Origin: Mallotus nudiflorus
Taxonomy: Eukaryota; Streptophyta; Magnoliopsida; Malpighiales; Euphorbiaceae
Length of the DNA: 64,000 bases
Direction: 5' to 3'
Assembly: GCA_947683625.1 (NCBI GenBank)
Contig: CANTUR010000039.1
Span: forward strand, 2,170,001 to 2,234,000
Shown here: in pieces, positions 46,597-59,450 of the stretch
Numbering within the stretch: position 1 is the stretch's first letter
Layout: every line of letters starts with the position of its first letter
Notes under the pieces: model-generated
The model's database searches: none
Seen by the model: the letters and a program-made list of their open reading frames with translations, nothing else
Told to the model about the DNA's origin: nothing
Made by a program: the position numbers and the translations under genes

Positions 46597-47739
46597 TGCC
46601 CTAGAGAGGGGGTGAATAGGGCTTTTGAGAAATTTAAAGAAAATTGAGAAAAATGAAAAGTAATTAAAGCATGAGAAGAGGAAGAACACACCAAATTAAA
46701 AGAGTTCAATTTATCAATAAACCTATGTCTCAACTTAACTCTCACAAGTTAAGATTTTTGAACACTACAATCTATTCACTTACTTTGATTTTTATAACCA
46801 TGAGTTTTAGGCTCAACTTTAATATTGCAAACAAGATTTTTAGCTTAACTTTAAACCACAACCCAAGTTTTTTTAATAGGAAAATACTTTAACCTTTCAC
46901 AATTAGAACAAGTCCTTACTTCCTTTTTCTTTAACCCTAGAAATAAAAGAAGAAAAATCTTTATTCTAACTCAAAAACCTACTCTCAAAGGAGTTAATAA
47001 AATATAATGAAGGTAGATAAAAAGAATTAATGCTCAATGAAAGTTAAGAGAGAAATTTTCAACAACTAAAGAGTATAACTCTTCAATAAAGCTCCAAGTG
47101 TTGATTTTATAGCTTGAGCATAAAAATATAGTTATTGGGGGCATTAACTTCGTCCCTAACCTCCTTCAAGTTCATTAAATGCAAAAATAACTTTTTTGTA
47201 GGATTTCTACTACTCACGATTGTGAAAGGAGGCTTATGATCATGACTTATAAAAATGTAGCCATTATTAATGCAAGTGATTATTGTGTCTTGAAGGGTTG
47301 CCTGGTCACGAGCTACTCATGATCGTGATGGCAATCCATAATAAGCTCATGATTGGCTTTTGTTTGATTGAGGTTCTCTATAGTCACGGCTTGGATAAGC
47401 TCATGATTGGCTTTTATGACTGGTCGCGACCAGCACACGATCGTGAGTACAGATCATGAAGGGTTCAGTTCCTTTTTCAAGTTAAAGGCTTTTTGAAGCT
47501 TAAGCTCATGAGCAAGGCTCCTGATTATAAGCCTTGCTCAAGAGGGATGCCCTATAACTTGATTTTGAACACTTTTAATACTTGAATTGTCCTAAATGAG
47601 CTTGGACTTGGAGGGGGCTTATCTTTGATACTTTTATGAATTAAAAACCTGAATAAACACACTTAAATAAACACATTAGATTAATTAAATTATTTATTAA
47701 AGTCAAAACTTTAGAGATTGAATAAACTTAAGGTCAACA
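46597..47739 (-). repeat. 3' LTR of Copia element B
   Basis: 1143 bp; on minus it begins TGTTGACCTTAAG and ends CTCTAGGGCA. It resembles the LTR of A in its ends (TGTTGACC; CACCCCCTCTCTAGG against the CACCCCCCCTCTAAGG type) and in palindrome-rich middle (47210-47520) but is otherwise diverged, so a sister family. Confidence 0.85.
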
Positions 47740-47756
47740 ATCTCCCTATTTTTGAC
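47740..47756 (-). other. Polypurine tract of element B
   Basis: On minus GTCAAAAATAGGGAGAT directly precedes the LTR, in the same place and with the same GGGAGAT end as in element A. Confidence 0.8.
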
Positions 47757-48273
47757 TTTGACTAATAATTTATATGTGTGAAATGTGCATAATCAAATGA
47801 AGTGTAAAGAGTGTATAATACTCCCCCTTAGTTCATGCATTGGATTAAAAATAATAAAGAAATGTAATAAAAATATAGCTCCCCATTAATATGTGCATAA
47901 GTGTTTATGTTTGGTTATGAATTTACTTAGGCAAGATTCATAGTAATTTTAATTGTTATGAACATTTTTAATTATTATCAACATTCAAGGCACACACATA
48001 TATAGGTTCTCCCCCTTTGTCAAAGATAAAAAAGAAATCAATAGAGATAATAAGAAAAGGAACTTCATTAATAAGAAAGGAAGAAAAGATGCGGTTTATA
48101 TTAAAAGCATAAAAGGAAACTTGAGGCAAAAGCAAAAAACCAATAAACACAAATTAAACATAACGTAAACATAAAACAAGTTAAGACTAAAGATAAACTG
48201 AAAAGAAACTAAAAGTAAACCACATAAGTACTAAGCACAAAAGACAATTAAGAAGTAGGATCCTTGCATCCCT

Positions 48274-49328
48274 TTAAGACTCTTGAGGAGGTTGGTATTG
48301 AAACACTTGAGGAGGAGGAAGAGGCCAAGTGCATTGTAAATTGTAACATGCATAAAGATGGTGAATATCATACTCCAAATGGTCCATTCTCCTATCAAAA
48401 TGATCAAGCCTATAGTCAACTTGATTGATAAAAAATCTATTAAAGAGGCCACCCACCCATGCTAGTTCATCATCTACTCCTTGAGAGGTGGAAGGACCTT
48501 TTACCCTTTTTTTTTTTTTGAGGAATTAGAGGAGGTTAAGGATTAGTGTTTTGTTCTTCTTTAATTCCAACACCTTTAAGGCCAAGGTTTCCTATGTTCT
48601 CAATGTCCTCTAAATCTTAAGCAAGCTTTACATTTACTTCCTCTTCCTTATACTACTAAACCCATAAATTTTTCACCTTCTTCTATTGATTAAAGTTTTT
48701 AAGGAATTTTTTATCAAGAAGGGATAGGGAATGGATTCAAGGTGATCGAGTTCAATGCGAAAGGGGTGTGCAATTTTAGTCATAATTCCTCCAATATAAA
48801 TTTCACCATTAATACTATCGCTTACCAACCAAATCCTCCATTACAATTACCTTCCTAGAGCAACATCAATATTTTTTTAAATGCAATGATGAAGAAAGAT
48901 ATCATCAAAGGAAACCACTTTATTGCTTAAGCCCCTAGCAATAAAAGGAATATGTGATGAAGTAATGGATGTACTTAAGACTCATAGAAGAAAAAAATGA
49001 GGATTTAGAATGTCCTATAAGAAAAAATCCCACATTTGGTTTGATGATTTGGTTCCAAAAAGCATAGGAAGACTAAAGGGTGTTTGGAGCATCAAGTCCC
49101 TCATGTTTAAATCCAAAAAGGTCATCAAAGGCTTCCTTGATGAGAAAGCAATCTCTTCCCCCTAATTTGAATTACATGTTATAGAAGGGATTTTGGTCAT
49201 TAGTGTTTTGAGTTCGCAAGCAAAAGAAAGAGAGGAACTCAATCACAAGGGTAGGAATGGTGATGAATGGAGTGAAATCAAAGGTAAGCATACCCATTTT
49301 CTCAAGTAGTATTTTTCTTTGGGGCCAT
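48274..49328 (-). pseudogene. Third ORF of Copia element B
   Basis: Starts on minus at ATG 49328 (MAPKKNTT then a stop), the same head as the third ORF of element A. The C-terminal end at 48274-48456 (GGLFNRFFINQVDYRLDHFD, then RRMDHLEYDIHHLYACYN) matches that of A (FEKRMDHMEYDIHQLYAHHN). The middle is frameshifted. It confirms that the extra ORF is a standing part of this Copia lineage and not a chance insertion in A. Function unknown. Confidence 0.65.
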
Positions 49329-49947
49329 GGTGATGAAAAAATCAAGTGATTGAAGATGCTGGTTTGAAAGGAGAAGAGAAGAGAAAATAGAGTCTATTTT
49401 GAAAAAAAAATATGAATGGAATGAGAAATGAAGAAGAAAAATGAATTTATAGAGTTAAAGAGAAGAAAAGTTGGTAAAATTTGAATTAAAATAAGGTTTA
49501 AGTGCATGTACCATTTGGAATTAGAATTGATGAGAAGGAGTTACATTTTCAAGAAAATTATGTCTTTATAAATGCTAGACTGCCCTTCATGGTGATGTTA
49601 TGACCGTGAGTAGAGCCCGTGAGGGGTGCTAGTAGATATGAAAGGACACGTCATGAACTGTTGCAGCCTTTGCAAAGGCTCGTGATCAAAATGCCCCTAA
49701 CCCCTTAAACTTTTGAAAATATTTAGTCCCTGCGAGCTAAATTGACACTAAATTGAATAAAATTGAATGCAAATTCAATTCTTTCAAAAAGACAAGTAAT
49801 AAATACATTTAATACAACATATAAATGGACATTTTAATCAAAGAGAATATTTTGCTAATTTTAAAATAATTAATTTATTGAATTAACTTCAATAATGAAT
49901 TATTCATCATTAATTAGCTAATCATTGGCATAATTCCTTAGCCTCCT
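49329..49947. other. Spacer of element B between third ORF and pol, left part
   Basis: AT-rich, non-coding, with CACGAGCC / TCATGACG-type palindromic motifs near 49600-49690 matching the spacer of element A (19345-19445). It ends where Gypsy G2 sequence begins. Confidence 0.5.
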
Positions 49948-50218
49948 TATCGTTGGCATGATTCCTACTTATTTCTATTTTTCTTAAGTGTCAATCATTT
50001 ATTTTCATATTTTCGCTAGAAAAGTATGCTCTTCACATGGTAACAATATATTCTTGACCTTAATTATTGTTTTAAATTTTGAGTTTTTAAACTTTTTATT
50101 AAAGGAAGATTATGGTAGTTAGTCAAGTTAAAGCTAGTTAATAAGTATGATTCTTTAGGTAGATATGTGTTTTCAGGTTTTGCTTGAGGACAAGCAAATA
50201 TTCAAGTGTGGGGAAATT

Positions 50219-50320
50219 TAATGAGTGTGAAAAATGCATTATTTTAAGTAGTTTTTGTGTTAGGATTAGATGCAATTTCAGTTAAGTTTGTATTTCTTTT
50301 ATTCAGTTTTTATTCAGTTT
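50219..50320 (+). repeat. Truncated LTR start joined to gag
   Basis: The first about 100 bp of the LTR (TAATGAGTGTGAAAAATGCA against TGATGAGTGTGAAAAATGCA at 59451), preceded by polypurine tract and 3' UTR (49948-50218 against 59172-59450). At about 50320 the match stops and gag sequence begins, so the rest of the LTR, the primer site and the gag start have been deleted. Confidence 0.85.
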
Positions 50321-50880
50321 GTGCAACACCTATAATCCAAGTTGGAGAAATCATCCTAATTTCTCTTGGAATAATCAAGGGAACAACCAATGGAGGCCAC
50401 AAGCACCGCCTGGTTTTGTAGGGAATAATGTGCAACACCAGCAACCAAATTACCGTCAAGAAAAAAATTCATCTTTTGGGAGTTCTCTGGAGAGCAAGTT
50501 GGAGAAGTTCATGGATGTGATGTCCACAAAAATGAATCAACAAGATGAAGTTACAAAGAGGTTGGAAGGCAGATTTGAGTAAATGTATCAAGACACTCAA
50601 CTGATGTTCAAGAACCACTCTTCCTCTATTCATAATTTAGAGGTGCAAATGGGGTAATTGACAAATTCTTTGTCAATAAGGAATTAAGGTTCTTTGCCAA
50701 GCAACACTGAGAAGAATCCAAAAGTACGGTTGAAGGCTATCACCTTGAGAAGTGGAACAGAGATCCAAATCCCAAAAGTAATAGTAGAATATGAGCAGGA
50801 AAAGAAGAAGGAAGAGGAGAAAGAGCAAGAGGATGAATGGGTTGAAGTGCAAACAAAGGAGAAGCTATAAGGTGATAACA
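50321..50880 (+). pseudogene. gag C-terminal remnant of Gypsy G2
   Basis: Begins mid-protein with TYNPSWRNHPNFSWNNQGNN, then a Pro/Gln-rich part and an amphipathic helix (LESKLEKFMDVMSTKMNQQD), typical of the C-terminal end of Athila-type gag. A stop follows at about 50580, then further broken gag/linker sequence rich in Glu and Lys. It has no start codon. Confidence 0.75.
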
Positions 50881-51179
50881 AAAATAAGGAACGAGCAGTA
50901 GAGAAACCTACACCACCACTAGTGAAACCTTACAAACCTCCAGCTCCATACCCTCAAAGATTGAAGAAACAGGAGCATGATAAACATTTTGATAAAATTT
51001 TAGAGAGGTTTAAAGCACTCCACATTAACATGCCTCTGGTGGAATGTCTTTTGTAAATGCCTAAGTATGCTAAATTTCTCAAGGAACTGATTTCCAATAA
51101 AAAGAAGTTGTAAGAATGTGAGACCATCACACTCACAAAAGAGTGTAGCACTATCATCTCAAAGAAAATTCCTTTAAAA

Positions 51180-54100
51180 AGGAAGCATCTAAGGAGTCTC
51201 ACTATTCCTTGTTTTATGGGAAATTTAAAGTTTCAAAGAGCTTTATATGATTATGGAGCTTTAATTAATCTTATGCCTTTTTCTGTTTACAGGAAATTGG
51301 GATTAGGATAAGAAAAACCTACAAGCATTCGATTGTAACTTGCAGATAGGACAGTGAAGGAACCAGAAGGGATAGTGGAGGATGTGTTAGTAAGGGCTGG
51401 AAAATTTATTTTTCCAGTGGATTTTGTAGTCCTTGACTTTGAAGAAGATGAGGAGGTTCCACTAATCCTTAGTATGCCATTCCTTTACACTGCTAGAGCA
51501 ATAATTGACGTTTATGATGGAACTCTTATATTAAGAGTGGGGGATGAGAGCTGTAAGCTTAATATCTATGAAACTATGAAATATCCTTATGATGAAGATT
51601 TTTGCATGCGAGTTAAAGTCATTGATGAATAAGTGAATGAAGTCCAACGGCGGAGGTTGGCACGGTCTTTAGAAGTTAAGAATATTGAGAAGTGCTTACA
51701 GGTACAATCTTCTCAAGAAAAAGTGACTCTCAAATACCCACACCAACCACACATATAACTACCAAACATTGAACCCACACTACCCTCAATTATAAAACCA
51801 CAAAAATTATACTTGAAGTCGTTATCTCAATATTTAAGGTATACTTTTCTTGGTGATGACCAAACTTTACCTATGATTATATCTTTTAAACTTAGTAAGG
51901 AGCAACAGGATTTGTTGGTGAACATGCTGAAGAGAAAAATAAAGGCAATCGAATGGCAGATTTCGAATATAAGAGGTATAAGTCCCTCTTATTACATGCA
52001 TAAGATTTTGATGGAGGATGGACACAAGCTAACCATTGAAAGAAAAAAGAGGCTCAACCCGAACATGCAAGAGGTGGTGAAGAAAGAAGTGGTCAAACTA
52101 CTTGATGCAGGAATTATTTATCCAATCTCTGACAATTCTTAAGTTAGCCCAATTCATTATGTGCCAAAAAAAAAGGGGAATAACAATTATGCAAAATACA
52201 GAAGGAGAGTTCATTCCTACAAGAGTTTTGAATGGATGGAGAGTGTGCATTGATTATAGAAAATTGAATTCATCCACGAGGAAAGACCATTTCCCATTAC
52301 CCTTTATTGATCAAATGTTGGAGCGGATGGTAGGACATGCCTTTTACTGCTTCCTGGATGGTTACTCAGGCTATAATCAAATTGCAATAGCTTTAGAAGA
52401 TCAAGAGAAGACCACCTTTACATGTCCTTATGGCACATTTGCATATAGGAGGATGCCATTTGGGTTATGTAATGCTCTTACAACTTTCAAAGATGTATGA
52501 TGGCTATATTTGCAGATTTAGTAGAGGAGATCATGGATGATTTTTCTATTTATGGAAACTCATTTGAAGGATGTTTGAGCAATTTGGAGCAAGTTCTAGC
52601 ATGTTGTGAGGAAACAAATTTAGTATTGAATTGGGAAAAGTGTCATTTCATGGTAGATGAAGGTATTGTACTTGGACATAAGATTTCAGCTCAAGGCATT
52701 TAGGTTGATAAAGCAAAGGTAGAGGAAATTATGAAGCTACAATACCCCACCAATGTTAAAGGAGTTAGGAGTTTTCTTAGTCATGCAGGCTTCTATAGGC
52801 GATTTATCAAAAATTTCTCAAAAATCTCAAAACCCCTTTGTAAGTTACTTGAAAAAGATTCACCTTTTGATTTTACTGATAATTACAAATTGGCTTTTGA
52901 TAGGTTGAAACAAGCACTTGTTTATGCTCCTATAGTGATGGCACTAGATTGGAGTCTACCATTCGAGTTAATGTGTGATGCCATTGATCATGCAATAGGA
53001 GTCGTTCTTGGCCAAAGAAAGGAGAATAGGTTGCATGTGATCTATTATACGAGTTGAACATTGACAAATACTTAGTTGAATTATGCTACTATAGAAAAAG
53101 AGATGCTGGCTGTTATATTTGCTTTTGACAAGTTTAGATCATACCTTCTTGGATCTAAGGCAACTGTATACACAGATCATACAACATTGAAGTATTTAAT
53201 GAATAAAAAGGATTAAAAACCAAGGCTCATGAGATGGGTACTTCTGTTGCAAGAGTTTGATATTAAGATTAGAGATAAGAAAGGAGCTAAAAATGTAGTA
53301 GCTGATCATCTTTCAAGGTTGGAGTTGGAACAAGAGGAAATTGATAAGCAAGAGCTTATCAAGGAGATGTTCCTTAACGGAATGCTTTTCACTATAGGAT
53401 TTATGGGTGCTCCTTGGTTTACTGATGTAGCAAATTTTTTATCAATGGGTGAAATTCCAAAAAAGTTCACTCCTTCGCAAAAGAAAAAGTTGATTCATGA
53501 TGCTAAGTTTTACATTTAGGATGAGCCATTTTTGTGGAAACTATACAACGATGGCATGGTGAGGAGATGTGTAACAAACGAGGAAGTAGGAGAAATCTTA
53601 CAACACTGTCATAGGAGAGTCAATGGTGGAAATTATGGACCATAAAGAATAGCTATTAAGGTTTTTGAAACAGGGTTCTATTGGCCGTCAATTTTTCAAA
53701 ATGCTAGAGATTTTGTGATGCATTGTGACGCATGCCAAAGGAGTGGAAACATTTCAAAGAAGGATGAAATGCTCTAATCTGGAATTTTAGAGGTTAAAAT
53801 TTTTTATGTTTAAGGCATTGATTTCATAGGACCATTTCTGGTGTCAAATGGTAACATGTATATTCTTATTTGTAAGGATTATATTTCCAAGTGGGTAGAA
53901 GCTCAGGCAAGCACAGTTAATGGTGCAAGGGTTGTTTACAAGTTTTTAAAGAAGTTATTCTCTCGATTTGGAATGCCTCGAGCCATCATAAGTGATGGGG
54001 GAACACACTTTTGCAATAAGAATATGGAAGCTTTATTAGCTTGCTATAGTATGAAGCACAGGGTAGCTACACCTTATCACCCGCAAACCAGTGGCCAAGT

Positions 54101-54698
54101 TGAGGTGAGTAATAGGGAGTTAAAGAAGATTTTGGAGAGAATAGTAAGTAAGTCAAGGAAAGAATGGGCAAGGAAGCTTGATGATGCTTTATGGGCATAT
54201 AGAACAGCTTATAAAACACCTCTTGGGATGTCTCCCTTCAGGGTGGTTTATGACAAAGCATGTCATCTTCCCATTGAGCTTGAACACAAGGCCTACTGGG
54301 TGGTGAAAGCCTTGAATTTTGACTTCAGGAAGGCAGTTAAGAAAAGAATGTTATAGTTGAATGAACTTGAAGAGATAAGAGAAGCTGCTTATGAAAATTC
54401 AAGGATTTATAAAGAATGTACTAAGAGATGGCATGATGTAAAAGTAAGAATCAAGGAGTTTAAGGAAGGTGATCAAGTTTTGTTGTTCAACACACAGCTC
54501 AAATTATTTCTTGAAAAGTTGAAAAGTAGATGGACAGGACCGTATATAGTGACTCATTCATATCCTTATGGAGCTGTGTAATTGAGCAACACAAGAGGAG
54601 ATAAATTCAAAGTGAATAGGCAAAGGTTAAAGCTATACTATGGAAGCACATTTGAGGAGTTCCATCAAGTTTCATACTTGAAGGAATCAACTGGATGA
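51180..54698 (+). pseudogene. pol of Gypsy G2: protease, RT, RNase H, integrase
   Basis: Protease region to 51632 (FVVLDFEEDEEVPLILSMPF; DVYDGTLILRVGD). RT: VCIDYRKLNSSTRKDHFPLP (about 52247), the first catalytic block FYCFLDGYSGYNQIAI (about 52342) and the M-D-D of EIMDDFSIYG (about 52530). The thumb is GVRSFLSHAGFYRRFIKNFS (about 52755). RNase H: LMCDAIDHAIGVVLGQ (about 52968), where a usual Ser after Asp-Ala is Ile. After DHLSRLE (about 53304) comes the integrase zinc domain (His-His at about 53610-53630, CDACQRSG at about 53728) and core: GIDFIGPF, IISDGGTHFCNK (about 53980), SGQVEVSNRELKK (about 54091). The frame ends at 54696. About eight stops and one or two frameshifts break it, but it is the best preserved pol in the window. 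Confidence 0.88.
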
Positions 54699-55468
54699 TC
54701 AATTTAATGGTCTAGCTCAACCAAGACTAATTTTATTTGTATTATTTGTATTTGTATTTTTTTTTATTTTTATTGTTTGGTTATTTCTTTTATGTTTTTA
54801 CAAGTTTATTCTATTTTTGATGATTGTTTCTTATGCATTTCAGGGAATGAAAGAAAGGTTAGAGCTCTAGAAGAGGTCTTGTGAGTTAAATGTTTAGTGG
54901 AATGTTGTTTCAAGTGACTTGTAAGTCAAATTTGTGATGCATTGCTTGTTTATGTGTGTTGAATTTTTGATTTAGCAAATTTTTTGAAGTATGCATGTAC
55001 AGGTCGCACGCCCGTGCTGAAAATGCACATGGCTATGCGTCTTACGTCGCCACTTATGGATAATCATGTCACACGGTCGTGCAAAAAATGCACACGGCCA
55101 TGCACCTTACGATGCCAAAACTCGATACATGGTTGTGCGCATTTCGTGCATGGCCGTGCGACGAGACAGACCCATTTTTTTTAAAAAAAGACATGAAATT
55201 TTGTTTTAAGTGGATTTTTCTACTTCCCAACACTCCATAATTCCCCAAAACCCTAGGGACTCTAATTTTGACCACTTTTCCACTTACCAAACCCTAGAAA
55301 ACCTAACCCTTAACCACCTTTTCAATTTCTCATTAAATTTAACCCAATTCCCCATCATCCCATTCTCTATATAAACACTCACCTCCTCTCTACAAAATCA
55401 TTCTCTATACTATTTGCTACACCATTATGCACTCTACATATTCTCTCAATTCTTTTTACAGAAGTCTC
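54699..55468. other. Spacer between pol and first extra ORF of G2
   Basis: Non-coding. At 55000-55165 it carries several copies of a palindrome-bearing motif, ACGGCCATGC / GCACACGG / AAAATGCACA. A TATATAAACACTCACC stretch near 55370 could be an internal promoter for the following ORF. Confidence 0.5.
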
Positions 55469-56663
55469 ATGGAGAAAGATTAAAGGAGGAAGGGCATAGC
55501 AAGGAAGAAAACTAATCCTACCAAAAGAGCAAGACAAGGTGGAACTTCTAATAATCTGGGTGGTGCTAATGAGGAGCAAATGGTAAAAACTTTCCCCTCT
55601 AAAATTCAATTTAGGTATGGTAAGCATAGGAATAAGTTTTAAGCAATGATGAGTGTAGGAAGATTGTGCTAAATAGATATTTGAGTGCCATATCCTTGAT
55701 TGAAATTGGGTTATTGGATGAGATTAATTTGTATGTTCATAGGATGGGGTGGGATGATTTGTAGAATCCTTCTTATGCCATCCCCACTTGTGAATTTCTC
55801 TCTTCTTTTGAGTTTAATGATCATACCCTTGTGCTTATTTTTCGTTTGGGGAATGAGGAGCATACTCTAGACTTGTTTGAACTCAATGATGTATTCTATT
55901 TTCCCAAAAAAATCAGGATGCTAATGTTCATATGATAGGAATGAGTTTTAAAGAGAATTAACCAACGAAAAGGGTGTTTTCTTTGAGGCTCAATCAACAA
56001 AAGAATCAAGGATTCAATTGCCCGCACTCAAGTACCTTCATAGGCTCATGGAAATTCTTGTTTCCAAGGAAAAAGGGTGACTCTGTGATTACCACCATTG
56101 AGCTAAACATTTTATATTGTATGGTGAATGATAGAAACCTTGATGTCTGTCATGCTTTAGCTGGGAAATTGAGAGATGTTGCTACAAACGCAACTGGGGC
56201 TATTAAGGTGGGAGGACTAGTAATAGCTATAGCCAAGTACTTAAACTTTAACATAGAGAACATGCCTTTTGAAAAGGTCCCAGGTTGTCACTTCATTGAT
56301 ACTGGCATGATGGAATCCATGGGAATGGTTATAGTTGACCATACTGGGAGAGCTTTTCTTATCCCACCTACACCTGTAGAGTAAGATGTAGAGGAAGAGG
56401 AAGATGTTTCTCTAAATAATGTGATAGAAAGGCTGGACAGCTTGGAGTTGCAAATTGGAGTCATAGATTCCAATGTAGGTAAGCTGAATTCTGAAGTGGT
56501 AGGCATGGGTCATACTTTTAGGAAAATGAATCACACATTGCAGATGATTAACCATAACCTTAACACCTATTTTAGCTCTCAGAATTTTATCCCACCGCCA
56601 TTCTCGTATGAGGAAGATATGGCATCACAAGAGTTCTCCTTTGAGGATAAAGGGGAGGAATGA
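55469..56663 (+). pseudogene. First extra ORF of Gypsy G2 (Athila ORF-like, with coiled C-terminus)
   Basis: ATG 55469 opens a very basic head (RKGIARKKTNPTKRARQGG, nuclear-signal-like, after an early stop). A body follows with LIEIGLLDEINLYVHRMGWD (about 55700) and FLSSFEFNDHTLVLIFRLG (about 55794). After a frameshift near 55910 the frame from 55974 runs through SSTFIGSWKFLFPRKKGDSV, MVNDRNLDVCHALAGKL, and AKYLNFNIENMPFEKVPG. The end is a heptad-like helix (IERLDSLELQIGVIDSNVGK, about 56424) and an acidic tail. It resembles the plant transposon proteins encoded by Athila elements. Function unknown; no transmembrane segment seen. Confidence 0.65.
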
Positions 56664-57385
56664 AGACCTTGTTTTAAGGGGTGTTTAGGTCTAGCTTGAA
56701 CACTATTTATTTTATGTGTTTTTAGTCCTTTTAATTATGATGTTTTGTGGGATATTACATGTTATGTTTCATGCTTTGAATTAAAGTATGTTTTTATCTA
56801 GGTAGTTTTTATTAAGGATTTTTATTTTAGGAATGTTACTTTTTTTTCATTCATTTTTTCTTCAAACTATGCAATAAATATGTGAGGCTTGTCCTACCAA
56901 AAAAAAATTTTGATTTATGCTAGCAGGTAGCATGGCCGTGCGCATTTTGCACACAGCCATGTGTCCTGATGCACAGGACAATTCGAATTCCTTAAATTTT
57001 TCCTGTTATAAACATTGCAATGATGACATTGAACATTTTAAGTGTGGGGTAGGAATTAAAATTTTTTTATTTTGCGAGCTTATTAGTTGTGATTTTATTT
57101 ATTTTTATGTTGTTTCCTTGTTATATTGGGAGTTTAGTTGATTTTAGTTTCCTAAGTGAGCTAAACTTCCTGAATTAATGGGTGAGCAATTTTTATTTTA
57201 TTAAAGTATTAATTTTATTTCCTTTATATATATAGTTAGAATTTATCTCTTGTACTTTTTTATTAGGGTTAGGATTCTTTATTTCTCATAACTCCTTTTT
57301 CTTATTTAAACTTTGCTAACTTTTTTTTTGTTCTTGTTAATTCCATTCTCTTTTATTGTTTTATTTTAGTACTAACATTGTTGTG
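56664..57385. other. Spacer between the two extra ORFs of G2
   Basis: Non-coding, T-rich. At 56926-56970 it repeats the GGCCGTGCGCATTTTGCACA palindromic motif also found before the first ORF and in the LTR. Confidence 0.5.
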
Positions 57386-58546
57386 ATGGCTAGAATAAAG
57401 ACACAATTTCAAGGAAAGAAGCTTAGTGATGGCAAGGGCAAGCCAAAGGACATAAGGGATGATTATGAAGCTTTTTTTGCCATTTATTCTGAAGAGGAAG
57501 GGAAGAGATTCTGCTCCTTAGTTAAAAGAAATTTTAGCAAACCAAAATATTTTAATGATGAGGTACCATTGAATATGGGTATTAAGGGAACCATAAATGT
57601 GTTTTGTAATAAATTGGGGTGGTTTAAATTGGCTACAGCCCAATATGATGTATTCTTTGAACTCACAATATAATTTTACACTACATTTAAGATTCTAGAT
57701 GCACCTCTAGGGATGTTTTCATGTAGGTTCTTTAGGAAAGAATACTTATTTGACTATAAAATCATGTCTCAAATCTTTGGTTTTCCTCAAGGAGGTGTTT
57801 GTCAACCTTTTATGGATTATAATATGAGTAGTTTTTGGCATGAAAACACCGAAGGTGATAAAGTTTGTGAGGGTCAAATAATGACTAGTGGTTTGATCAA
57901 AGATCACTCATATTTAATCATGCATAAATTCATGGCATATACAATCTTGGGAATAAAAGATAGTACTAGGGTTTCTCTTAATGAACTATTCATGTTGTGG
58001 TGCTTAAAGACTAACACAAAAGTATAAAGTGCATACTTTGTTTTGTGTTCTATTTGGCGTGTTGTTCAGGCTAGGAAGGTGTTAATCTCAATGGGGCATA
58101 TTGTCACTAGATTAGCATTGTATTTTGCTCCATTCGAATTTGCCAAACATAAATTGGAGCCTTTAGAAGTCGAGTCCCTTGATGAAGATTACCTAGTGTG
58201 AGATGAAATTATCATCGAATTCAATGAGTTTTATGATGTAACGGGTAGAAGATGCTACATGATCCGCCAAATGGTAATGTAATATGGTGAAATACCTTTA
58301 CCTCCTAATGCAACTGAAAAAGGAGATAATGGGAGTGAAGCTCAATCAAGGAAGTGAGGAAACACCGAAAAATGGAGTGATGGTATCATGGAAAAGATCA
58401 AAGAGCGGATGGATATCTCTGACAATAGGATTGGGAATATGGTTATGGATTTGTCCAACCAGATAGAGAAGTTCGAGAGGCGATGTGAATATAGAGCTAA
58501 AAGGTTGTAACTTCAAATTGATGAAATCTTTCGCATCCTTCCTTAA
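57386..58546 (+). pseudogene. Second extra ORF of Gypsy G2
   Basis: From ATG 57386 (MARIKTQFQGKKLSDGKGKP), one frame reads EAFFAIYSEEEGKRFCSLVK, PLNMGIKGTINVFCNKLGWF and after a stop at about 57670 LDAPLGMFSCRFFRKEYLFD and YKIMSQIFGFPQGG. Later, degraded parts include HIVTRLALYFAPFEFAKHKL and a C-terminal helix (ISDNRIGNMVMDLSNQIEKF, about 58417). It is the same general kind of protein as the first extra ORF and the Copia third ORFs: basic head, mixed body, coiled acidic end, but not a copy of either. Stops and frameshifts inactivate it. Function unknown. Confidence 0.62.
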
Positions 58547-59439
58547 AGGAAAAGATCTAAAGTTATAAATGAAGCTGCAAAGTGCATCATGGTCATACCA
58601 TATATTCCCCCTCCAGTTTCATCGGAATAAAAGGAGTATACTGTTCTTTAGTTTTCTTTTATTTATTTTCTTTTCATGACTGTATACTTGTGTGCTTGTT
58701 TTACTTTAAGAGTCTACATGCTTTATTTTTTTACCCTTTTGTGTGTTTATGTCTTGCCCTTACACTTGAATTTTTGCAACATATATACCTTTAGAGCCTT
58801 ATTCATTAATCTTAGTTTTCTTGAAGAAATACCTTAATCTTCCTTTAATGGATCATTTTAAATTTTTTAAATTAGAAAAGAAACTAGTGGTTAGGAATTT
58901 TTAAATTTTAATGAAATTAATGCTTACTTTTCTATTGAATAAGTGAATCTAGATGATTGATATTTGATAAAAGTATTTGTGAGTAGGAATTTGAGGTTGC
59001 TTTATAGTGGTTATATAAAAAAAGAAAAAAAATCATTTAAATGCTCCTTTTACTCTAATGCTCTTTAAGAGTAAGAGTATCCAAAGGACCCATTTTAGAG
59101 GTTTCCACATTGAGTAACACAAGAAAGGTGGGGGATGCTGAGATTGGGAAGACATTGATTGATTAACTTCTTAGCCTCCTTATCGTTGGCACGATTCCTT
59201 CTTATTTCTATTTTTCTTGAGCGTCAATTGTTTGTTTTCATATTTTCACTAGAAAAGTATGCTCTTCACATGGTAACAATATATTCTTGACGTCAATTGT
59301 TGTTTTAAATTTTGAGTTTTTAAACTTTTTATTAAAGGAAGATTATGGTAGTTAGTCAAGTTAAAGCTAGTTAATGAGTATGATTCTTTAGGTAGATATG
59401 TGTTTTCAGGTTTTGCTTGAGGACAAGAAAATATCAAGC
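58547..59439. other. 3' untranslated region of G2
   Basis: Non-coding. From about 59172 it is the source pattern for the duplicated block at 49948-50218. Confidence 0.6.
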
Positions 59440-59450
59440 GTGGGGAAATT
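59440..59450 (+). other. Polypurine tract of G2
   Basis: GTGGGGAAATT directly precedes the TG of the 3' LTR; the same tract precedes the truncated LTR at 50219. Confidence 0.75.

Noticed and set aside
46112..46745. Open frames of 98 and 114 codons on minus
   Set aside because: They are AT-driven, have no recognisable motif, and the second crosses the LTR end of element B, so they are chance frames.
58582..58794. Hydrophobic 70-codon frame after the second extra ORF of G2, considered as an envelope transmembrane segment
   Set aside because: It starts after the stop of the ORF, in T-rich untranslated sequence, and is not joined to it in frame; the hydrophobicity reflects T-rich composition.
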